Below, piece after piece: positions 11,975 to 23,809 of a stretch of 64,000 bases of DNA. Made by a program: the position numbers and the translations under genes. How positions within the stretch are numbered: the stretch's first letter is position 1; every line of letters starts with the position of its first letter. Below the pieces are notes generated by a model. That model saw only the letters and a list, made by a program, of their open reading frames with translations, did no database searches and was not told the DNA's origin. Source of the stretch: Bilabrum cf. latius (lineage: Eukaryota; Bigyra: Bicosoecida; Bigyra; Bicosoecida); contig OZ237745.1 in NCBI GenBank assembly GCA_965178125.1, forward strand, positions 682,001-746,000, read 5' to 3'.

Positions 11975-12112
11975 TTACGAGTAGTCTGGCCTCACTTGCA
12001 GTTCGATTTCTGGCGTCAAATGATTCGCTACAATTACGACATGGACCGGCAATTTAATTGAGAACGGGTCCTGCACCAGGGTTCAGAGGCTAGATTAGCT
12101 GAAATCTATAGT

Positions 12113-13861
12113 ATGGCAGCTGCAGATGATAGTAGCAAAGTCGAGAAAGCCGCAGACCCTTCTGTCGGTATGGTAGGGTCGAGCGCAGCCGCTGTTCCGT
12201 AGCCGTAGGCCGCTCGCGCAGGGGGAGGCGGAAAGGGGAGGAAGCGTGGTCGGCGAGGAAAGAGCAAGAAGTCTGGCACATCTGCGGCTCCTGCTCCATC
12301 AACTGCTGCCAGTGGGGATGGATCTGGTCCTTCGTCCGGTGCAGGCGAAGATTATGGGAAGGAATTGACTGGGGAGGATGACGGGACTGGAACCAGAGAT
12401 GAGAAAGCAGAGCTATTCTAGGCTATGTTTGGGAGCCGTGGAGGTGCAGACGCTCTCAAAGCAGCCGAGGATAGCTAGAAGGCACTTAAAGCTGCCGGAA
12501 AAGATGGCACTGTGTCGCTTGACACGATTAAGGCAATCGTGGAAGCAGGCAAGCGAGAAGGAGCGGGCGCCGCACCTGGTGGGGCTGCGGCTGGCGGTGC
12601 TGGCGGCGGTGCTTCGTCGGGGGCGGGCGGAATTGGCGGTGCGACTGCGTCCAAGCTTGCAGGGCTGCTCGGTGCCGCCACGGAGGGTGGCGCTGGAGAG
12701 AAGAAAGAGCACAAGTTCTGGTCTAAGCAGCCAGTTCCTCAGACCGAAGGTGATTCGAAAGAGGGTCCTTTGGACGCGCCCAAAACCGTTGACGATGTCC
12801 CGGCAGACCCGCCGAAGCTGCCTGGCGGCCTGCTGGAGTGGTGCGTGGTGGATCCCAACGACGACAAGCAGATGGACGACCTCTACAACCTGCTCGAGAT
12901 GAACTACGTGGAGGACTCGGACGCGCACTTCCGGTTTAACTACGAGAAGGATTTCCTGCGGTGGGTGCTGCAGCCGCCGAACCGCAAGGAGGACTGGCTG
13001 GTGGGCGTCCGCTCCACCAAGACGGGCAAGCTGCTCGGGTTCATCGCGGGCATCCCGGTGGAGGCCATCGTGCACGACAAGAAGATGACCATGTGCGAGA
13101 TCAACTTCCTGTGCGTCAGCAAGAAGCTCCGTGCCAAGAGGCTGGCGCCCATGCTGATCAAGGAGGTGACCCGCAGGGTGAACCGGTGCGACATCTGGCA
13201 GGCGGTCTACACCGCGGGAGTGACGCTACCTCGACCTGTGGCGACTTGCAGGTACTTCCACCGATCGCTGCAGGTGAGAAAGCTCCTGGACTGCAAGTTC
13301 ACCGGTCTGAGGCGCGGCCAGACTGTTTCGAGGATGGAGCGTCTGCATCGGCTTCCCAAGGAGCCGAGCATCCCCGGCATGAGGCCGCTCGAGGCGAAGG
13401 ACGTACCAGCGGTCACTAAGCAACTGAACGAGTACCTCAGCAAGTTCAAGCTGCGAGTGCATTTCACCGAGGAAGAGACATTGCACTGGTTGAGTCCTCG
13501 CGAGCGTGTGGTGGACGCCTTTGTGGTGGAGGATCCTGAGACCAAGGAGATCACTGGCATGACGAGCTTCTTCCACATCGCCAACACGGTGATCGGGCAT
13601 CCCAAGCACAAGGAGATCCGCGTGGCCTATCAGTACTATACGGTTCCTGGTAAGCACGGGATCAAGGCGATGATGCACGACGCTCTCATTCTCGCCAGGA
13701 ACTCTGGCTCGGACGTCTTCAACGCGCTTTCCCTCATGGACAATGCCGAGTTCTTCGAGGAACTCAAGTTTGGTGGCGGAGACGGCTCCCTAAACTACTA
13801 CTTGTACAACTGGGGCTGCAAGGGGATGGAGTCGTCGGATGTTGGTCTCATCCTCCATTGA
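12113..13861 (+). CDS. NMT: Glycylpeptide N-tetradecanoyltransferase (N-myristoyltransferase)
   Basis: The enzyme transfers myristate from myristoyl-CoA to N-terminal glycine of target proteins. The single-exon product has about 582 residues. The N-terminal 40-60 residues include a Lys/Arg-rich stretch typical of NMT ribosome-binding tails. The catalytic GNAT fold starts near residue 235 and is well conserved, with INFLCVSKKLRAKRLAPMLI, AVYTAGVTLPRPVATCRYFH and the C-terminus YLYNWGCKGMESSDVGLILH. Four in-frame TAGs (12200, 12206, 12419, 12476) lie in the variable N-terminal part and are read as Gln, giving VPQPQAA around the first two. Ends at TGA. The start at 12113 is the first ATG in frame and yields the full basic tail. 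Confidence 0.95.
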
Positions 13862-14078
13862 ACACTGGCAGGCAAGGTGCTCTGGTGCGATCATTTCATC
13901 AAATTGCCAGTGCCGTGCAAGAAAATAGTTGCATACAAATGGACGCGCGGCCAACCAAGATTTTGCATATTTTTGGCAATCAGGCAAGTCAGATTTCGCA
14001 GGGTGATTCTCACGCGTCACGCCACACACTACCGCGTCAATGCTCTTCCAAAGGTTTCAGTCGAGATATAGCACAAAG

Positions 14079-17000
14079 TCACTGACCGGTGGGACTGTAA
14101 GCACCGGCACCGCTCGTCCCACCCTACTGGCCGCCCGACGACCCATCGACGGGGCTGTAGGCACCAGCACCGGCTGTACCACCCTGCCCACCGGACGTGC
14201 CGTCCACAGGGGAGTAGGCCCCGGCCCCTGCCGTGCCCCCTTGCCCTCCCGTGGTCCCATCCACCGGACTGTACGCACCCGCACCCACGGTGGCCGTGCC
14301 TCCAGCCGTCCCATCCACCGGGCTGTACGCACCCGCGCCAGCCGACGTCGCAGCAGCGCCCGAGGTGCCGTCCACAGGCGAGTACGAAGACCCCGCCCCG
14401 GCCGCACCGGTGCCTCCCGTGGGAGACGCAGACAGCGGGCTGTACTACTGCTGGCCCGCCCCGCTCGTGCCAGCGTCAACCCCTGCGGTTGGGCTGTAGG
14501 CGTTCCCGCTGGAGGAAGAGGTGGGTGCACTGCTACCCGCGCCAACATACGGGCTAGTGGGCGAGTATGCCGGAGATGCGCCTGCACCCACACCGCTGCT
14601 TGAGGCTGCCGCACCCCCGCCGACGTAGGGGCTCGTGGGCGAATAGGCAGGGCTCGCGCCAACCTGGCCAGAGCTAGCATGCCCCGCCCCAGCGCCGCCA
14701 ACGTACGGGCTAGTGGGCGAGTAGGCGGGGCTGGTCCCCGCTCCTGCCCCACCACCGTAGCTGCCCGCACCTCCGCCGACATACGGGCTCGTAGGGGAGT
14801 ATGCCGGCGAGGTCCCAGCCGCACCGGCAGATGCCATGCCTGCGCCCCCGCCGACGTAAGGGCTCGTGGGCGAATAGGCGGGTGACGTGCCGCCACCCAC
14901 GCCAGCCGACGCCGCCCCTGCGCCGACGTAGGGGCTCGTGGGCGAATAGGCAGGGCTGGCTCCCCCGCCAACACCCGCAGAAGCTGTGCCGGCGCCGACG
15001 TAGGGGCTCGTGGGCGAGTAGGCAGGGCTTGCACCGCCACCGACTCCAGCCGAAGCCGTACCAGCGCCTACGTACGGGCTAGTGGGCGAGTACGCAGGGC
15101 TAGCGCCACCACCAACACCGGCGGATGCAGTGCCAGCATACGTACCCCCGCCAACGTACGGGCTGGTTGGCGAATAAGCGGGGCTTGCGCCACCTCCCAC
15201 GCCTGCCGACGCGGTGCCAGCCCCCACATACGGGCTAGTGGGCGAGTACACTGGGCTCTTGCCCTGGCCCGCGCCCACGGTCGCTGTGCCTCCGAACGCC
15301 ACGGACGACGTGCCGCCGTACGCAGGCGTGCTGCCTCCGTAGGCCGGGGTGCTGCCCCCGTATGCAGGACTGCTACCCCCGTGGCCTGGGCTGGCGCCGC
15401 CGTAGGCAGGACTGGCGCCGCCCATCCCCACCCCGGGGGTGGCCCCGCCCACGTCCGGGCTGTACGCACCCGGGCTCATCCCGGAGTTGGGTGACAGGCT
15501 GGGCGACATGCCCTGGGCCGACTGCGCATCCGGCGAGAACTCAGCGGGCGAGAACTGCGCCCCGGTCATGGCACCTGCGGCAGTCATCTAGTCCGCTGTC
15601 ATGGCGTCTGGGGTGCCGCCCAGCATTGGGGTGGCGCCGCCCTCGCCCATGCCACCCAGCATGTCCACGCCTTTCTCCATCTCGTCCACGGTGGCCACGG
15701 CGTGCTTAAGCTTAGACTCATCCAGCACCAGCTAGAAGTGCCCCGTGCCGACGGGCGCCATCTGTCCCATCATGATGTTCTCGCTGACGCCGCCCATGAG
15801 GTCCACCTCGCTGTGGGCCGCTGCCTCCATGAGGATCTCCACCGTCTCTTCGAAGGAGGCCCGCTGGAAGGGTCCGTTGTCCACGCGGTTGATTCCGTGC
15901 CTCGACACAGCGCAAAGGTATCCACGGAAGGTCATGTTGTCTACAAGCAGCGACAGGTGGCGGTAATTCACGTAGGCGCCGTCGAAGGAGATGACGCCGG
16001 TCAGCTCCCGGAACAGCTGCGCGCGGCATGCCTCGATGCCCAGCACCTCCAGAATCTCAACCACGTGGTTTGTGTGGGTGCGCGTGGCGTCGACGTCCGG
16101 GTCCCGCAGCACGTCCAGAAGATTGGTGCCATCCGTCTCGAACACAGGCTCCTTCTCGCAGATCTTGATGAGGCCGTCGTTCCTGTTCCACCCGTGCCTG
16201 TCCTCGGTCTTGTGGTACAGCTTCTCAATGTTGCGCACACCGCGGAGCTTTAGCTGGTGCAGCAGGGTGTCCTCGACCTCTTTCATGTACGTCTCATCGT
16301 CAGCTTCGGGGCCCATGTCGCCATCGTCGTCATCCACCGCGTTGCTGCCGCGGGCGGTGTCCGTGACGACGCGCAACCGGATCACTGGCTTCTCGGCCTG
16401 GTCGCTGTTGTACACAACGTGCACATCGCTGCCCAGACTGTCGATAATCTGCGAGGGTTGGGCATGATGATATGAATAGCGAGGATCAAAGTGAGGCGAA
16501 TGGAAAGCATGGCGCTCGTCTGCAGGGCACAGTACCAAACGAAGCATCAGGGTACATCGGATCAGCGCGCCGCCCCCCGAAAGGGACCGCGAGGCCGTCG
16601 CTTTGAGGCGGACGGGGCCTGAATGCACACGCCTGCCACGAACTTTACAAAATGTGGCAGGTTCCGCAACCCCTGCGAAAATGCTGTTGCATCCTCTCCG
16701 AAGCACCCTGCTGGCACTCCGTCTGGCCAGTCCAAGAGATTCCAGCCAGACAGACGCCGGACACGGACAACAAAAGAAATCCGCATGCAGCGGGTCCAAT
16801 ACACTGCAATTGATGATAACTCACCCTCTGCTTGATGTCCTCAAGGCCGATCTTGGCTCTATCCAGCTGCGCTCGGCCCAGCTCCATGCGAAGGACCCAG
16901 GGCCCCAGGGATGCGTAGTTGATCTCGCCCTCCTCAAGCAGCGCGCTGGCCTCTACCCAGTCCCTGTCCTGGGCGATCATCGAGGTCTTGGCGTCCGGAT

Positions 17001-20000
17001 CGTAGTACACCCTGGTTTCCTTGACGAGCTTGCTGAGCCTAGTGTACTCCAGCTTGACCTGCAGCTTCGAGTAGGCCTCCTCGTCCTTCCACAGGTGCTC
17101 CTTCACGTAGATCGTCAGCTGAGGGGTCTTGATGTTCTTGGCGATCGACATGAGCTCCGTCAGGCGGGGCACTCCCAGCGTCACGTTCTTGGTGGCGATA
17201 CCGGCGTTATGGAACGTGTTCAGGGTCATCTGCGTGGTGGGTTCTCCGATGGACTGCGCTGCCAGCACGCCGCACATGTCACCGGGGGGCGCATACGACC
17301 TGCTGAACTTGTTCTCGATGTCACCGATGACGTTGCGCAGCACGACCTCGGTCATACGGTGGGTCCGGATGACCCTCTTGCTTGCCAGCTCCGAGCGCAG
17401 CAGGCACTTGAACAGGCGCGTGGCATTCGTGTTTGCCTCCCTCGAGATCTGGTCCTCGCCCCGCACCACCACGAGGCGGTCGCACATCTCCTGCACCAGG
17501 ACGATCACCTGGTCAGGGCGCAGGTCGGACACGCCGCGCACCGTGTCGATGGAACTGCCACGGATGTGGGTTCGGATGAGCCTAGCTAGGTTGACGGGCA
17601 GGTTGAGCGCGTTCTTGCTGATCTTGTTGGCCTGGATGAGGGCACCTGCGATCACCTCGCGGTCTTCCTGCAGCACCTCGAACTCCTCGTCGATCAGGCG
17701 CTGCACAGACGGGTCCGTGCGGATCGTCTGGACGGCCTCGTCCGTCATGTACTTGACGATCTGGTCCCCGCCCGCGCTGGCCTCTCCCAGTTTATCGTCG
17801 TCCAAGTCCCACGAGAACTTTTTGCGGAGCTCTTCCGCAGTGAGGTTGTACGTCGCGAAGGCCTGCTCCTCGATCCAGCGGCCGTCCATGCCATCCTCGC
17901 CGTACAGGAACTGCACCACCTCGTTCATCGAGTTGCGTACGGTCCCGTCGTACCTCACAGTGAGATCCTCCATGCTCTTGACCAGCTTGCGCTGGATGTA
18001 CCCGGTGCTCGCAGTCTTCACGGCCGTGTCGATGAGACCCTCCCTCCCTGACATCATGTGAAAAAAGAACTCGTAAGGGGTCAGGCCCTTGAGGTACGAG
18101 TTCTCCACGAAGCCGCGGGAGGCAGCGCCCTGGTCGCTCTTCTGAAAGTGGGGAAGCGTGCGGTCCTGAAACCCGAACCGAACTCGCTGCCCGACAACGT
18201 TCTGCTGTCCCACGCACGACACGATCTGGGCAATGTTGTTGATGGAACCCTTGCTTCCGGCAAGCATCATTGCCACGATGCTGTTGTTCATCTCGTTGTA
18301 GGACGCCTCGACCAGCTTACCGGTCACATCGCGAGCACCACCGAGCGCGGTGTTTACGACGTGCTCGAAACTCTCGTACATGCTCTTGCCGGGCATCTGC
18401 TTGAGCTGCCCCTCCTGGGCGCGCACGACCAGGTCCCTGACTTTCTGCTTGGCCGCCTCGATCTCATCGGCGATCTTTCGCATGGTCTCCGGCTTGCCTT
18501 CCATGTCGGCCTCGCCCACGGTGAAGCCCCGGTTTGTTAGCCAGGCGTTCACGCATCGCTGGATCTGATTGAGGAAATCGCGCGCAGCAGCGGCTCCCGC
18601 ATCGTTGCAGATGATGTGGACGATGCTGCTGGACTTGGTCCCCAGCAGCCCCTTGTCCAAAATGCCGGCGAGGAGCTCGCCACGATCCACGATGACCCTG
18701 CGGTCGTCCGGGTACAGGTCGAGCAGCGTGGCTTTGGATGCCTTGGAGGACTTCTTCTCCAGATGAATGTCTGGCATCATCAACGAGATGATCTGCTTGC
18801 CCGTCCAGAGCGCCTTGTACTGCCCAGGCGCCGCCTTGTTTGGCACCATGATGGCAGGCTTAGGGATGCGGCCGTTCCACGTGTACATCCACATGAGCAG
18901 GTGCATCACCATGTCTCGCTCCAGGAAGCAGTCCCTGCGCGTGAAGAAACTGGCCCCGAGCAGGGTATCCTGGATCACGCCCATCACGGGGCGGTTGTTC
19001 TGCGAGGACACGATCAGCTGAGGCACGGCCATCATGGTGGCCGCCTCGGCGATGGCGGGGAGCGTCTGCAGCGCGTGCATGTTCATCTCGTCCCCGTCGA
19101 AATCCGCGTTGTACGGCGTGGTGCACACGAGGTTGAGGCGGAAGGTGCTGTAGTCCAGCACCTTCACCCTGTGGCACATGATGCTCATCTTGTGCAGGGA
19201 GGGCTGCCGGTTGAACAGCACCACGTCGTCGTCCTGAAGATGCCGCTCCACGATCCAGCCGGGCTTGAGCCGCAGCTCAGCCGTGGAAGTGACGTACTGC
19301 AAATCCACCCGAGAGCCGTCCTCGCGGATGATGTACTTGGCCCCCGGGTGCTCCTCGGGCCCGTTGGCCACGAGCTGCTGCAGCTCGCCAAGGTTGTACC
19401 GAGTGACGGTCACCGGCACCGTGAGGTTGCGGGCGATGCTGCGGGGCACACCGACCTGGTGGATGGAGATGATTGGGTCTCCCGTGATGACCGACCGCGC
19501 GCTGAAATCCACGCGCTTGCCCATGAGGTTTCCGCGGACCCTTCCCGCCTTGCCCACGAGCCTCTCCCGGATGGTCTTGAGTGGCCTGCCGGTCCGCTGC
19601 TTGGCCATGGGGAACCCGGGCAGCGGGTTCTCGCACACCACCCCCACGTAGTACTGGAGTGCCCGCTCGAGCTCCTCCCTCTCCGGCTGGGACACGCCCG
19701 CCCGGATGGCCGACTCCAGCTTCGTGTTGGCCTTGATGACGTTGCCGTAGACGTGCGTGAGATCGTCGGCAGACCTGGCCCCCCCGTCCACAGCGACAGA
19801 GGGCCGGATGTGGGGAGGCCCGATGGGCAGCACGGTGAGGACCATCCACTCTGGGCGCGAGTATCTCGGGTCCAACCCGAGGCACCTGCAGTCCTCCTGA
19901 GATATGTTCCGCAAAATCTCCCTCGCTCGTCGCGGCGTCAGGGTTTGCTTCCTATCGCCCAGGCCATCCAGAGCGCCGGCGTCGCCCTGATCGTACTCCA

Positions 20001-20676
20001 TCTGTATGCTTAGGGTGTATCTATCGAGTCGCAGCTTTGGCTGGGTCACGCCCTTCCAGTCTTTCTTACCGCGGCAGAGGAGCATAAGCTCGTGCAGCCG
20101 CTTGCTTCCCTTCGACAGGCTCATCGCGCGTCGGAAGGCAGCCGAGTCTTTGTCAATCTTGAGCTGGCCAGTCTGAATGCAAACGCAGCACAGAATCTTG
20201 TAGGCTGTGCGGAAGAAGCCCACGTGCCACACAGGAGCGGCGAGCTGCGTTGATGTCGGACAGGAATGTGTAGTCTCGGCAAGTGCGCAATGGAACAAAG
20301 TTGAAACCGACACCATCTATACTCCCTGCTCACCTCAACGTGGCCGAAATAGCCAGGATGGTCGTTAACTCGGCCGTTTTCTCCCCTCGTGTCGGTGTCG
20401 CCCAATTCGGGGTCGTCCAGCCCACCACGGATCGGCTCCCCTTGTGGAGTATACCCAACCGGCTTTGTCACATGCACCACAGACATGCGTTTCTGCGTAC
20501 ATCAATCACTTCAATCAGCAGCTAAATTAGCCATCGTCACCGTAATGGAGGCTTCAAAGACACAAACAAACTCCAAACAGGCATGCTCCTCTTACAATCT
20601 CCTCTGGTGACAGAACCCCAAGCTAAATCCATTTTACCTCCTTCAGAGGAGCAGGACTGGGCTCGAATTGGCTCAT
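14079..20676 (-). CDS. RPB1: RNA polymerase II largest subunit RPB1
   Basis: This is the catalytic subunit of Pol II. Four exons, all phase 0: 20676-20596, 20492-20334, 20244-16825 and 16448-14079. The metal-binding loop NADFDGDEMN, trigger-loop region (QMTLNTFHNAGIATKNVTLG) and the whole core are conserved. Exon 1 ends in LGVLSPEEI and the TAG before it aligns with the conserved Gln of VQFGVLSP. Other TAGs occur after GTGHF, after TPDAMTAD and in the CTD, and the gene ends at TGA (14079). Two oddities stand out. The clamp zinc-site residues are mostly missing (HPGYFGH instead of CPGHFGH, CVCIQTG instead of CxxC, no GGCG). The C-terminal domain has heptads separated by long Gly/Ala/Ser linkers. 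It is head-to-head with RpiA. Confidence 0.95.
14095..14440 (-). repeat. RPB1 CTD distal block: spaced YSPVDG repeats
   Basis: Downstream of the YSPTSPYVG block the CTD continues with about five YSPVDG units roughly 20 residues apart, ending in AYSPTGQ and TGA. In-frame TAGs fall before and within this block, so the standard code would truncate the CTD here. Confidence 0.85.
14541..15255 (-). repeat. RPB1 CTD: ten spaced YSPTSPYVG repeats
   Basis: Within RPB1, ten copies of YSPTSPYVG recur every 23-28 residues, joined by Gly/Ala/Ser linkers such as GAGTASAGVGGGASPA. Each copy holds one canonical YSPTSP core. The DNA is also repetitive and could expand or contract. Confidence 0.9.
16449..16824 (-). 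other. RPB1 intron 3 (376 nt)
   Basis: The donor is GTGAGT after IKQR and the acceptor is CTCGCAG before IIDSLG. Phase 0, restoring the expected RPB1 alignment. I see no gene inside. Confidence 0.85.
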
Positions 20677-20790
20677 TAAGAGGGACATTGCGAGCCTGTA
20701 CACCTGTTGGGGCGACAAGACTGCAATGAAACCTGCATGGCGGCACAGAAGCACTAACATTACGGTATAAATTTGATTTAATTAGGATTA
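20677..20790. promoter_or_regulatory. Bidirectional promoter region, RPB1/RpiA
   Basis: Only 114 bp separate the two divergent start codons, so both promoters must overlap or lie here. An AT-rich patch with a TATAAATT-like string (about 20765) is visible. Transcription starts cannot be placed from sequence. Confidence 0.5.
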
Positions 20791-21920
20791 ATGAACGTTC
20801 GACTACGGCACCATGGGCCGACAGAGCGCATCTTTCACAAGAACTGTATGATGCAGTATTTGATGCGGAGATTGCCAATGTCTAGAGCAATTAAGCTATG
20901 CTCGAGACCAAGCATTAGGTCCAACATTTTGATAAGGTCGGTCTCGCCGGCGGTGCTGGCGCTTGGTGCAGGTGCTGCTATCGGCGGTTCGTTCTACTGC
21001 GAAGCGGCTGGGAGACCGCGGGTATCCCCTGCTGACGTATGTGCGACTCCAACAAAAGGTGTGGAAGTTGCTAAGCGTCTTGCTGCGCGGCGAGCGATTG
21101 ATGAGGAAGTGGAATCTGGAATGGCAGTTGGAGTTGGCAGCGGATCAACTGTCGTATACGCCGTGCAGAGACTCGCCGAACGATACTGGAGCGAGAAAGG
21201 GGGCAATCAGCTGGTGAACATCGTGTGCGTACCAACTTCATTTCAAACCAAGGTGGTAAGTGCAGCAGCGGCACGCGCATCGGGATTTCTGTGGATGTGA
21301 TAGCTCGCACTCTCTGTAGATGCCCAGGTCCAACCCCTCCAGTCAATATAGGGCATGCGTAGTTTCCATCACACGTTTTTCATGCCTGCTTATCCGGTGG
21401 CTCGCAGCTTTTGGCGGAGTGCGGTCTACCGATTGGCGATCTGAGCACTTGCCCGGAGTTGGATATTTGCGTGGACGGCGCGGATGAAGCCACCAAGGCA
21501 CTTGATTTGATCAAGGGTGGAGGGGCGTGCCAGACGCAAGAAAAGCTCGTGGCTGCTGCCTCAAAGCGCTTCGTCGTCATCGCTGACTACCGCAAGAAGA
21601 GCGAGATGCTCGGCACGGAGTGGACAACTGGGGTGCCCATCGAGGTGATTCCGGAAGGCTATGCCCCGGTCATGCAAAAAATCAAGTCCATTGGAGGAAA
21701 GCCCGTCCTTCGGATGGCCAAGAAGAAGGCGGGCCCTGTCGTCACGGACAATGGGAACTTTGTCATTGATGCTGATTTCGGGGGAATCGCAGACCCTGCC
21801 AAGCTTCAAACGGATCTTGTGACGATTCCTGGAGTTGTTGAAACAGGCTTGTTCCCCGGGATGGCCGCCCGTGCACTATTTGGAGAGAAAGATGGCAGCG
21901 TTACGGAGTGGTCCAAGTAA
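20791..21920 (+). CDS. rpiA: Ribose-5-phosphate isomerase A
   Basis: The enzyme interconverts ribose-5-phosphate and ribulose-5-phosphate in the pentose phosphate pathway. Exons 20791-21255 and 21408-21920 are joined by a phase-0 intron (GTAAGT...CGCAG). Family motifs are intact: AVGVGSGSTV, VPTSFQTKV, DICVDGADEA and LIKGGGACQTQEKLVA. The N-terminus has about 80 extra residues with basic residues followed by a hydrophobic segment (SPAVLALGAGAAIGG). That suggests import into an organelle, perhaps a plastid, but I cannot tell which. Stop is TAA. There is no internal TAG. Several ATGs precede the domain and 20791 is the first in frame. Confidence 0.93.
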
Positions 21921-22187
21921 AGCGGGTGATTCGGACCCGCACTGCACAGTTCAATGGCGCGTGCGCTGACTGACGAATACGGATAGTACTCACGTATAGA
22001 TTTTGCGATAATGTTTACAATCAAGCCCCTTGATGGTGTCAGCACGGCTCGCCTCCGAGAATCTGCCGGGCTGTGCAATTCCGGTTTGGTGCAGCGGAGG
22101 GGAGCGTCACCGCCACGCCCAGCTGATGCATCAGACAATAACTTCGAATCGACGTATTAGCTCCAGTCATACTCTGCGAGTCTGCAG

Positions 22188-23633
22188 ATGAGCGATAATT
22201 CCACTATTTTTCAACAATCAACGGAGCTGCGAGCCGCGGTGAGCGCGGGGGCCGGCCTGACCGTGCTTGCAGCAACGGTGGCGCTGGCGACGATAATTCG
22301 CACGCAAATAGCGTTAGTATCAGCAAATAGAAAGGTCAAGTGGCCGCTCGTATTCATTGTTGTATCTCAATTCGTTGTGTCTATCTTGGAGCTCACTTGG
22401 TGGGTGGTGCCCAGGCTCTTAGTATTGACCGACGCAACAGCAGAAGACGACATTGCGTTGATCGCTTCTATGGTGGTTCGCGGTACCATTGCTGCTTTGA
22501 GCTTCAACTCTGCTGCAATTATTTTGATCAATTGGCTGAGAGCATCGCGCAGCCTCGTCGTTGCTCGGCTTGGTGAGCAAGCAGCCGGACTGACGTACCT
22601 GAATGGCAACGTCGAATGGCTCGGCCTGGTGGCACCAACCGCAGCCGCGATCGTGCTGTGTCCCGCAGTCGGAATGGCCTTTAGTAGCGGAAGGGAGCGT
22701 CTACTGTGGGCTGAATCTATCATGGTCGTGTCTCGCTCGGTGCCGGCCGTGCTGGCCATCTACCTGCCAATACGGTACGGATGGACGCTGAGCTCCGTCC
22801 TACGGCAAGCAAAATCGCCCGAGCTGCAAAAAGCAGCTGCGCGGATGGACTACATAGGCCTATTTTTTATCGGTGCTGGCGTGGTTTGCCTGCCTGCCTA
22901 CGTTGTAGTCCTCTCTCTCGGAGCCATGCTTCGGCCGGGGCTGTACCTTGGCTGGCTCACGCTCGAGACGGCGGTCATGTGCTCATTTACCTGGGTCATC
23001 TTATTCGTGCTTGTATTGCCGAAGGTTATCGGGGCGTTCGCGTGCCTCACTCCGGATGTATCGAGCGAGCTGGGCGAGGGGGAAGTCACGAGCACGGCCA
23101 CCGCCACCGCCACAGATGGGGAGCGCTCCCTGGCCGGAATGGATCCCAGGCAGTCAAATGCTACAACCGTCGATGCCGCCGGGTATCTCACGGAGGACGG
23201 TCAGGGCCTCGGCGGCAAGTCCAAGAGCTTACGGATGGACAGGACGTCGAAGGAGCAAGCGGTGGGAATCGGCCATCCCTCTCGCGATCCTGTCGCACTG
23301 GATCGTCATATCTCCCAAGAGTCCATCGAAGTAAGCAGAGTATCAGAAGATGCTGCTAGGATACCTGCCAGGCTCTCGGTAGACTCTGCGGCCGGAATCC
23401 TGGATAGGTCTGCGAGCTGGCACCCAGGCAGAGCAGCGCAGGCCACCGGGCAGCCCGTGCCAACCGCGAGCTCGAGAGCACTCCCCGCAAAATCGACCGA
23501 TGCAGAGCTGCCCAGTGGTGGACGGCAGCCATTGGGGCGCAACACGCCCCAAAAACCATCCTCCATTACGATTGTGGGGCATGGTGATGGCGACTTGCCG
23601 GTGACAGCTGCGGGCAGGCAGTCTACAGCATGA
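22188..23633 (+). CDS. Seven-helix membrane protein of unknown function
   Basis: The 481-residue product has about seven hydrophobic segments (near residues 16-39, 50-72, 88-115, 140-165, 175-198, 218-244 and 250-283), then a hydrophilic tail of roughly 190 residues rich in Ser, Ala and Arg. The short N-terminus with an NST sequon suggests an outside N-terminus, as in a GPCR-like topology. I recognise no GPCR signature or other family, so this is only a topology description. The gene has one exon and no internal TAG, and ends in TGA. It lies 267 bp after RpiA on the same strand. Confidence 0.8.
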   Translation: MSDNSTIFQQSTELRAAVSAGAGLTVLAATVALATIIRTQIALVSANRKVKWPLVFIVVSQFVVSILELTWWVVPRLLVLTDATAEDDIALIASMVVRGTIAALSFNSAAIILINWLRASRSLVVARLGEQAAGLTYLNGNVEWLGLVAPTAAAIVLCPAVGMAFSSGRERLLWAESIMVVSRSVPAVLAIYLPIRYGWTLSSVLRQAKSPELQKAAARMDYIGLFFIGAGVVCLPAYVVVLSLGAMLRPGLYLGWLTLETAVMCSFTWVILFVLVLPKVIGAFACLTPDVSSELGEGEVTSTATATATDGERSLAGMDPRQSNATTVDAAGYLTEDGQGLGGKSKSLRMDRTSKEQAVGIGHPSRDPVALDRHISQESIEVSRVSEDAARIPARLSVDSAAGILDRSASWHPGRAAQATGQPVPTASSRALPAKSTDAELPSGGRQPLGRNTPQKPSSITIVGHGDGDLPVTAAGRQSTA

Positions 23634-23809
23634 TGAGCTGATCATCCAGGCAGCTAGGGCTGCTGTGGGCGTACAATGATAGCCATGCGTGATTCATCTT
23701 CTTGAATGTGTATAGATCTAGTATACCTGATCCGAATTGCGCTGCCGCGGACCCCTGTGGAATGATTCTTTCTCTTTCTCGTTTCCCAACTCGCATCTCA
23801 TTTTGGAGC

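Noticed and set aside
16603-20013. Long plus-strand frames opposite RPB1 (up to 465 codons)
   Set aside because: They are antisense shadows in GC-rich DNA, without homology, opposite a gene with clear family motifs.
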